From Dolomedes plantarius (Eukaryota; Arthropoda; Arachnida; Araneae; Dolomedidae), in contig OU015503.1 of the NCBI GenBank assembly GCA_907164885.2, positions 62,108,720-62,172,719 on the forward strand: DNA of 64,000 bases, read 5' to 3'. Positions within the stretch are counted from its first letter, which is position 1; the number at the start of each line of letters is the position of its first letter. The notes below the pieces were generated by a model that saw only the letters and a program-made list of their open reading frames with translations, did not search any database and was not told the origin of the DNA. Of this stretch, positions 59,193 through 64,000 are shown in pieces. Made by a program: the position numbers and the translations under genes.

Positions 59193-59614
59193 GCTGCTGT
59201 GTATTAACCCTATTGGTTTCTCTCACCTCATTGTTAACCTATGTAGAAAATGTGTTCCACAATTGCTGACTTGGATTAAAGACTTTTTTTTAAAAAAATT
59301 TTACTCCGTAATAGAGAAAGAAATTTTAGACTTTGGGGACATTTTTCGTTTGTTTTAAAAAATGCAAATATTTTAAAATTTAAATTATTTGGGGAAAAAT
59401 AATCTGGCACAGTGTGTTTATAAACGCTCCTAAATTCCTTTGGTGGACGAAATGTATAAAATGAATCATGTTGCATGGTGCAGAAAAGTTCAGGCTATCA
59501 GAAAATACCATTTTTATTTCATTATCAGCATTTATGTAGCTGTAAATAGTAGACACATTTTCACCATAGGTTAACATTGAGGTGAGTGAATCCAATGGGG
59601 CTGGTACACAGCGG
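59193..59614. mobile_element. TIR element (GCTGCTGTGTA family), short copy
   Basis: About 422 bp with ends of about 50 bp (GCTGCTGTGTATTAACCC and the complement of GCCGCTGTGTACCAGCCC). The body from 59,285 matches 31,560-31,880 in the long copy, with one unit of the 72 bp repeat in diverged form. Confidence 0.85.
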
Positions 59615-60170
59615 CGTCAATTTGATGTGAACGCGTTCAAACGAAAAAGACATGTTGGTTAGGGTGGACGTAAAATTCAATTTTGCCAAATTCTTTCCTA
59701 ATAGCGAAAATAATTTGACCCAACCGTTCAGAAAGCGTATCCAAAAATATTTATAATTTATTTTGAATCTATTTACCCGCGCATTTGATTTGAATTTCTC
59801 AAAATCTGATCAAATTTCTCTTTTCTATATGTAACCGATAAAGAACGAGGAAACAAGAATCAATTAAGTAGCCAACGAGCCGTTTTTTGCAGCTTTATAG
59901 GTGTGTTGGGATGAATGTCCTTGTCCGGTCAATACTCCTCTGCCCATGCGCTTGCGCAAGCCAAACTTCTTTGGTCAGAATCAGTGACTTCCCGCGATTA
60001 TTGTTCTCAGTTCGGTCATATCTAGAGTTTCGTTTGCTAATTTTTACAGAGTTGAATATGGATAAAACAATAAAAGCCTCTAGTTGTTGTATTTTTGCAT
60101 GGAGCTTAGCTAACAATTGCAATATTGCATTTGTTAGCTGAGAAGAAACAAACTGTTTACCCATGGAAAA
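59615..60170. other. Unassigned region next to BEL/Pao fragment
   Basis: 59,900-60,155 is GC-richer and could be an LTR fragment (TGTTGGGATGAATG ... GAAACA), but no target duplication supports this. The BEL reading frame stops matching its family at its border (about 60,176). Confidence 0.3.
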
Positions 60171-60174
60171 TAAG

Positions 60175-62148
60175 TGAGTTTCATCCCTCCTTTTTCCATG
60201 ATTGCGGTAAGCTGGCGTTTTAACTCTTTAGTTTCTGACAGCGTGTCTGCCCCGCACAGAACGTCATCCATGTAGAAATAATTACAGAGCACTGGTGCTG
60301 CAAGTGGCAAATGGTGACCCTCGTCTATTGATAATTGCAGCAATGTTCTCGTTGCCAGGTAGGTCGCACTTACAGTCCCATGGGTTATGGTAGCAAGTTC
60401 ATACGTTTTTACCCTGTCAGTTACACTGTTCTTTCCACAAAATTCTTTGGAGGCGTTGTTTACTCGGATTAATTTGTATCATTCGATACATCATTTTAAC
60501 GTCCGCTATTAAAGAATACTGACGTTCGCGAAATCACACCATGATCGAGAAGAAAACTTCTTGGATTACACCTCCATTGCATTGCAAGGCGTTCAATGAA
60601 ATACCGTTAGATGTAGGGTTAGAAGCATTTAAGGGGACTCACGACTCTTAAGTCGAGGAAATAAGGCATATTTTCATACTTTTTGACTCTTTGTAACTAT
60701 TTCAATTTACTCCCAATTTTTCCAAATTTTTTGTATTTGATCAATTGATATATTTATTTTAATAAAACAAATTTCCAACTCTCAAAATAATTTTAAATAT
60801 TTTTTTTAAGGCTTTAGATATACCTTGTTTTTTAAGCATTTTTATTGTATACTGGCTTGCGCGCAGAACTATGAAGTTAATTTTACACTTAAATGTATAA
60901 TTCCTGTTTTATATTTAAAATATATAATTCAAAATACAATTGAATATAAAACATTCAACATTAAAACATTTTTAAAATTTTTTTAAAACTGCTCAAAATA
61001 TACTTAAAATTTCCTTAAATTTTTGCATTAATTTTCCCCTGAAAAAATAACAAAATGTGCAGTGATTGCAATAATTCTAGTTCAGACGCAATAAAATAAT
61101 GTGATAATGCAGTGATAAAAATTTCATTGAATTATGTTTCATAGTTTTTGAGATATCAGTTGCGGAATGATGCAAAATTACATTTTGAGAAAAATGAGTT
61201 TAAAATTTTTATGAGTTTAATGGGGGGGTGGCGCTATAGTAATGTTACAATGACGTAACTTTTAGGATAGAATTGGCTGCTGTTTCGCCATAACCGTTAC
61301 TTACGGAATTGGGGTGTGTATGCATCTTTTACTTTGCATTAGGATTATTTGTGTGCTTGCATGTATGGTGCGTTGAGCCCATACTGTAAGTTGTGTATGT
61401 CTTTTCATTTTCTTTTTCACTTATTGCTTCCTTGGGGCACTCGGGGCCTTGGGATGTCTTTTGGGCTTACCTGCATCCTATTCAGAAAGTTCCCCTTGAG
61501 GTAACTGATATGGTTAGGCTCCCTGATGACGAGACCTGTCGGTTACCTCTATGTTGTTTTATGGTTCAGTTCCATCACTTATACAGAATCTTGCCGTTGG
61601 TGCGTGGATGCCCAGAGTGCTTGATTTCTGTTTGTTTTTTGTCTATATTCGTATTATTTTTATCTATCTCTGTTGGATTATTTATTTGTTTTTTTCATTA
61701 TGGGGACATGAAGCTTCTGCGCTATCCTCTATTGAAAATGTTTTATGTTTTCTTTGCAGGATATGTTTTATGTTAATGATTTAGCAGTCTATGCTTGAAT
61801 TTTAATTTCTATTGTTTATATTTTACATTTAAAAATTTTCGTAACATAAACTTGATCAGTAATTAAATATTTAGAATATCAATATCTCCGGTACTAAGCG
61901 GAATATTTTCATGCGGTTTGCTTTATTTTGTTCAGAAATGATCAGGCTTTAACATATATTTTTTCAAAAAATCGAATGTTTTAAAGATTTAAGGGTAGTG
62001 GGTCCCCTTAAGACCACTATGAGCTGCGTACTGATCTTTTCGGGACGGTATACACCATGGTGAGGCATGTAATACACTACATATGTCTCATTGTCCTCAT
62101 CTATTTCTTTCATATGCACAAGTGCCTCATGTTCCTTCAAGAAATCTT
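60175..62148 (-). pseudogene. BEL/Pao Pol reverse transcriptase fragment, split by a TTAA element
   Basis: Minus-strand coding runs from the assembly gap: FLKEHEALVHM, YYMPHHGVYRPEK, TQLIVVL, then after the insertion NASNPTSNGISLNALQCNGG, QYSLIADVKMMYRMIQINPS and the active-site block NYFYMDDVLCGADTL, ending GGMKL near 60,176. The protein is the RT of BEL/Pao LTR retrotransposons, here lacking protease, RNase H and integrase. A frame shift near 60,560 and others near 60,420 break it. The frame VVL-N-ASN is exact across the single TTAA left after removing 60,633-62,011, so the RT was intact there when hit. Confidence 0.9.
60633..62007. mobile_element. TTAA-targeting DNA transposon (piggyBac- or Kolobok-like)
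   Basis: 1,375 bp flanked by TTAA (60,629-60,632 and 62,008-62,011), with terminal repeats GGGGACTCACGACTCTTAA and GGGGACCCACTACCCTTAA. A 127-codon plus frame (61,393-61,776) is rich in hydrophobic residues and not recognisable as transposase. Terminal sequence differs from the CCCTTT-ended piggyBac family elsewhere in this window. Confidence 0.85.
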
Positions 62149-62248
62149 NNNNNNNNNNNNNNNNNNNNNNNNNNNNNNNNNNNNNNNNNNNNNNNNNNNN
62201 NNNNNNNNNNNNNNNNNNNNNNNNNNNNNNNNNNNNNNNNNNNNNNNN
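62149..62248. other. Assembly gap (100 N)
   Basis: Exactly 100 unknown bases, so the true size is probably unknown. It interrupts the upstream part of the BEL/Pao fragment. Confidence 0.99.
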
Positions 62249-62340
62249 TTTATAGCGATCTCGACCTCTAGCGGCATCACTGTAACGAAATAGCTCATTT
62301 ACATAAAACTGTCAGGTGGTTATAATAAAGTGGCCGATCA

Positions 62341-62376
<36 letters not shown>

Positions 62377-62620
62377 GAAAAAGATGAAAGAGAGAACCAG
62401 TAATAGCTCTAAAGCTAATTGCAGCCAGGAACAAATAACATGAAAAGAAAAGTATGAAAGAGGTTTTAGACAGCATTTCTTCATCAGCGGTGTCAATACT
62501 GTCTAAAAACCAATGGATTGTTTCCGATGAGTATGATCTATACAATAAACACACTCAGACACCGTACAATCCCTGAACAACAGTAGAATTGATTAATAAT
62601 TGAATAAAGATTGAATAATA

Positions 62621-62690
<70 letters not shown>

Positions 62691-62699
62691 TACATTTTA
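62249..62699. other. DNA-transposon end and (TA)n tracts
   Basis: At about 62,310-62,340 CAGGTGGTTATAATAAAGTG then GGCCGATCAG resembles a Tc1-type terminal repeat next to (TA)n (62,341-62,370). A second (TA)n lies at about 62,622-62,688. No gene. Confidence 0.45.
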
Positions 62700-63050
62700 A
62701 GGTGATAACCTAAGATTTTTTCATGTTGATACTTTCCACAATGAAAGCCACATAGAAACAGTTTCCACCTAGCAACAGGTTAAAAGATCTAGTAACGAGT
62801 GCGAGCTGAATAAGCCAATAACAGCTTGCCTCCTTCCATAACCTTCGCATTATGTTTCTGATTGGATAAAGCGTCCAGGTGACGATAAGTGTTGTTCCAG
62901 TCTCTGAGCTAGTGTAAGAAAAGCAGAGCGGATTCGGTGCGATTTAATTGGTTAGAAGTAATTTGTGTTCCTCTTGGAAACACATTTTGTAAACTAGCCG
63001 CTTCGCAACCAGCATGGTCGCTTTTAGTTTTAAATTTTCCTTTTCAAACC
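62700..63050 (+). other. GC-richer stretch, possible promoter or element end
   Basis: It contains CCAAT-type boxes (GCCAATAAC near 62,813; ATTGG near 62,862 and 62,948) and a short frame from ATG 63,014 (MVAFSFKFSFSNQLN). No TATA box at a sensible distance and no clear donor. AAACTAG near 62,990 could instead be a Helitron 3' end. I cannot choose between these. Confidence 0.25.
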
Positions 63051-63199
63051 AACTCAACTGAGAGTAACGTATGTAAGGAATGTTACCATTATATGTCATT
63101 ATAAATATACATTGTTAAGGGTTAGTGGGAGATCAGCCAAAAAATTTATAATCATTGCTAAATTCACTATAAGGCTGATTCTAAAACATCGTGATTAAA

Positions 63200-63690
63200 A
63201 AATGGGAATTTCCATCACTGCAGAACAGAGTTAAAGATAAGAGTGAGAAAATTTTTAAAATTACATCCCTCACTGTATATACTATTTTTCAAAATTAAGA
63301 TACCTACACTTTATCATTAGAATTCAAATAAGAAATTGTTGGGGAAAACTTTTTTCACTTAAAAAATGGAGTAAAAGTTCAGCAAGTACTAAAATATAGT
63401 GTGGATTACATCACTTTCTGTATGTACTATTATTCACAATTCAAATATCTACAAATAATCATATCAAATAATAAATTGTTGGGAAAATTCCATCACTTAT
63501 AAAATGGGGTAAAAATTCAGCAAGTATTAAAATATAGCGTAGATTACATCACTCTATGTTTGTACTATTGTTCACAATTCAGATATCTACACTTAATCAT
63601 ATCAAATAATAAATTGTTGGGAAAATATCTTCACTTATAAAATGGAGTAAAAATTTAGCAAGTACTGAAAAAAGTGTAGAAAATTAACTA
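63200..63690. repeat. About 139 bp tandem array, three copies
   Basis: AAATTGTTGGG recurs at about 63,332, 63,473 and 63,611. The units share AATGG(A/G)GTAAAA, TTCAGCAAGTA and CACAATTCA(A/G)ATATCTACA. Confidence 0.9.
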
Positions 63691-63991
63691 TCACTGGCTA
63701 TCGGTTGCTGTGCTAACGACGGTTAAGCCTAACCTCGCGATCATTTACGCTCTCTCTTAATGAATTATTTCTTCTTCGCTTTCTTTCTTGAGACTGTTCC
63801 CAATTTTCACTTGATCGTGCAGCACGCTTTCGAGCATTTCTGATTTCAGTGCGTAAATCCATGTTGACACGTGGTTGCAAATTGCGGACGGCCGCTTATG
63901 TTTACATCTGGTAGTTGCAGCCGTTGCCATTCGGAGTGTAGAAATATCGTCAATTTTTGTGCCGCATACCTACGCGTTATATATATATAGA
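63690..63991 (-). mobile_element. 5' end of Helitron D
   Basis: On the minus strand it starts TCTATATATATATAACGCGT (63,991) after A, the same start as Helitron B, and continues with a GC-richer leader. Its 3' end is not resolved; a CTAGT at 62,990 is possible but lacks a good hairpin. The minisatellite at 63,200-63,690 may belong to it. Confidence 0.65.
63713..63862 (-). CDS. Short Arg-rich ORF at the Helitron D 5' end
   Basis: Minus frame of 49 residues (MDLRTEIRNARKRAARSSEN ... LNRR) starting about 130 nt from the Helitron 5' end. Arg/Glu-rich stretches with RxxxRxxR spacing precede the Rep domain in many Helitron proteins, so this may be the N-terminus of such a protein, cut by a stop (TAG at 63,713-63,715). 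No Rep motif follows. Too short to be certain. Confidence 0.4.
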   Translation of the reverse strand: MDLRTEIRNARKRAARSSENWEQSQERKRRRNNSLRESVNDREVRLNRR

Positions 63992-64000
63992 TTGTATATA

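Noticed and set aside
59900..60155. Solo LTR next to the BEL/Pao fragment
   Set aside because: TG...CA ends can be drawn, but no flanking duplication or partner LTR supports it.
61393..61776. 127-codon frame as a transposase
   Set aside because: Hydrophobic, low-information sequence without catalytic motifs.
62700..63050. Host gene promoter and first exon
   Set aside because: CCAAT-like boxes alone are weak evidence; no TATA box, no convincing donor, and a Helitron end may overlap.

Overview
This 64 kb window is eukaryotic, AT-rich and dominated by mobile DNA. The mix (jockey-like LINE, Ty3 and BEL/Pao retrotransposons, several Tc1/mariner families, hAT, piggyBac, pogo/Tigger, DUF4817 mariner, Helitrons, tRNA-derived SINEs, long (TA)n tracts) fits an arthropod, and the Tc1 and SINE families look spider-like to me. 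That assignment is an inference from memory. Only two loci look like host genes: a U1 snRNA copy (about 15,169-15,330) and one coding exon resembling prostaglandin reductase 3/ZADH2 (54,348-54,478).

Layout. 1-14,197: a foldback element with about 1.2 kb inverted arms. A 5.1 kb minus-strand LINE sits inside it (17 bp target duplication), and the LINE was itself hit by a 4.1 kb hAT element (8 bp duplication) and by the 3' end of a second LINE (13 bp duplication). 14.2-20.4 kb: U1, a SINE, a 0.7 kb direct repeat and otherwise anonymous DNA. 20.5-26.1 kb: a Tc1 element split by a Ty3/gypsy element (5 bp duplication). 26.1-32.4 kb: a pogo-like MITE, long (TA)n tracts, a ten-copy array of about 180 bp, and a TIR element carrying a 72 bp minisatellite. 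33.0-37.5 kb: two minus-strand Helitrons, the first interrupted by a Tc1 element. 37.8-46.5 kb: nested MITEs, a piggyBac MITE, a hAT MITE with about 50 bp repeats, a Tc1 with long TIRs, a tRNA-headed repeat, and a piggyBac relic whose transposase 3' end is repeated four times. 49.1-53.6 kb: a Tigger relic hit by a SINE, an internally deleted sister of the 33 kb Tc1, and another decayed Tc1. 54.3-64.0 kb: the PTGR3-like exon, a minisatellite array, a DUF4817 mariner with twelve 49 bp repeats, a hAT element containing a Helitron, a BEL/Pao fragment split by a TTAA-targeting element, a 100-N gap, and the 5' end of another Helitron at the window edge.

Two themes stand out. First, many insertions keep exact target duplications or empty-site evidence, so the order of insertion can be read off. 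Second, at least eight elements carry private internal tandem amplifications (about 49, 50, 72, 139, 148 and 237 bp units and others), two of them built from transposase coding sequence. Reading-frame breaks in the LINE and some in the Ty3 element fall at G/C homopolymers, which may reflect real slippage or assembly error.
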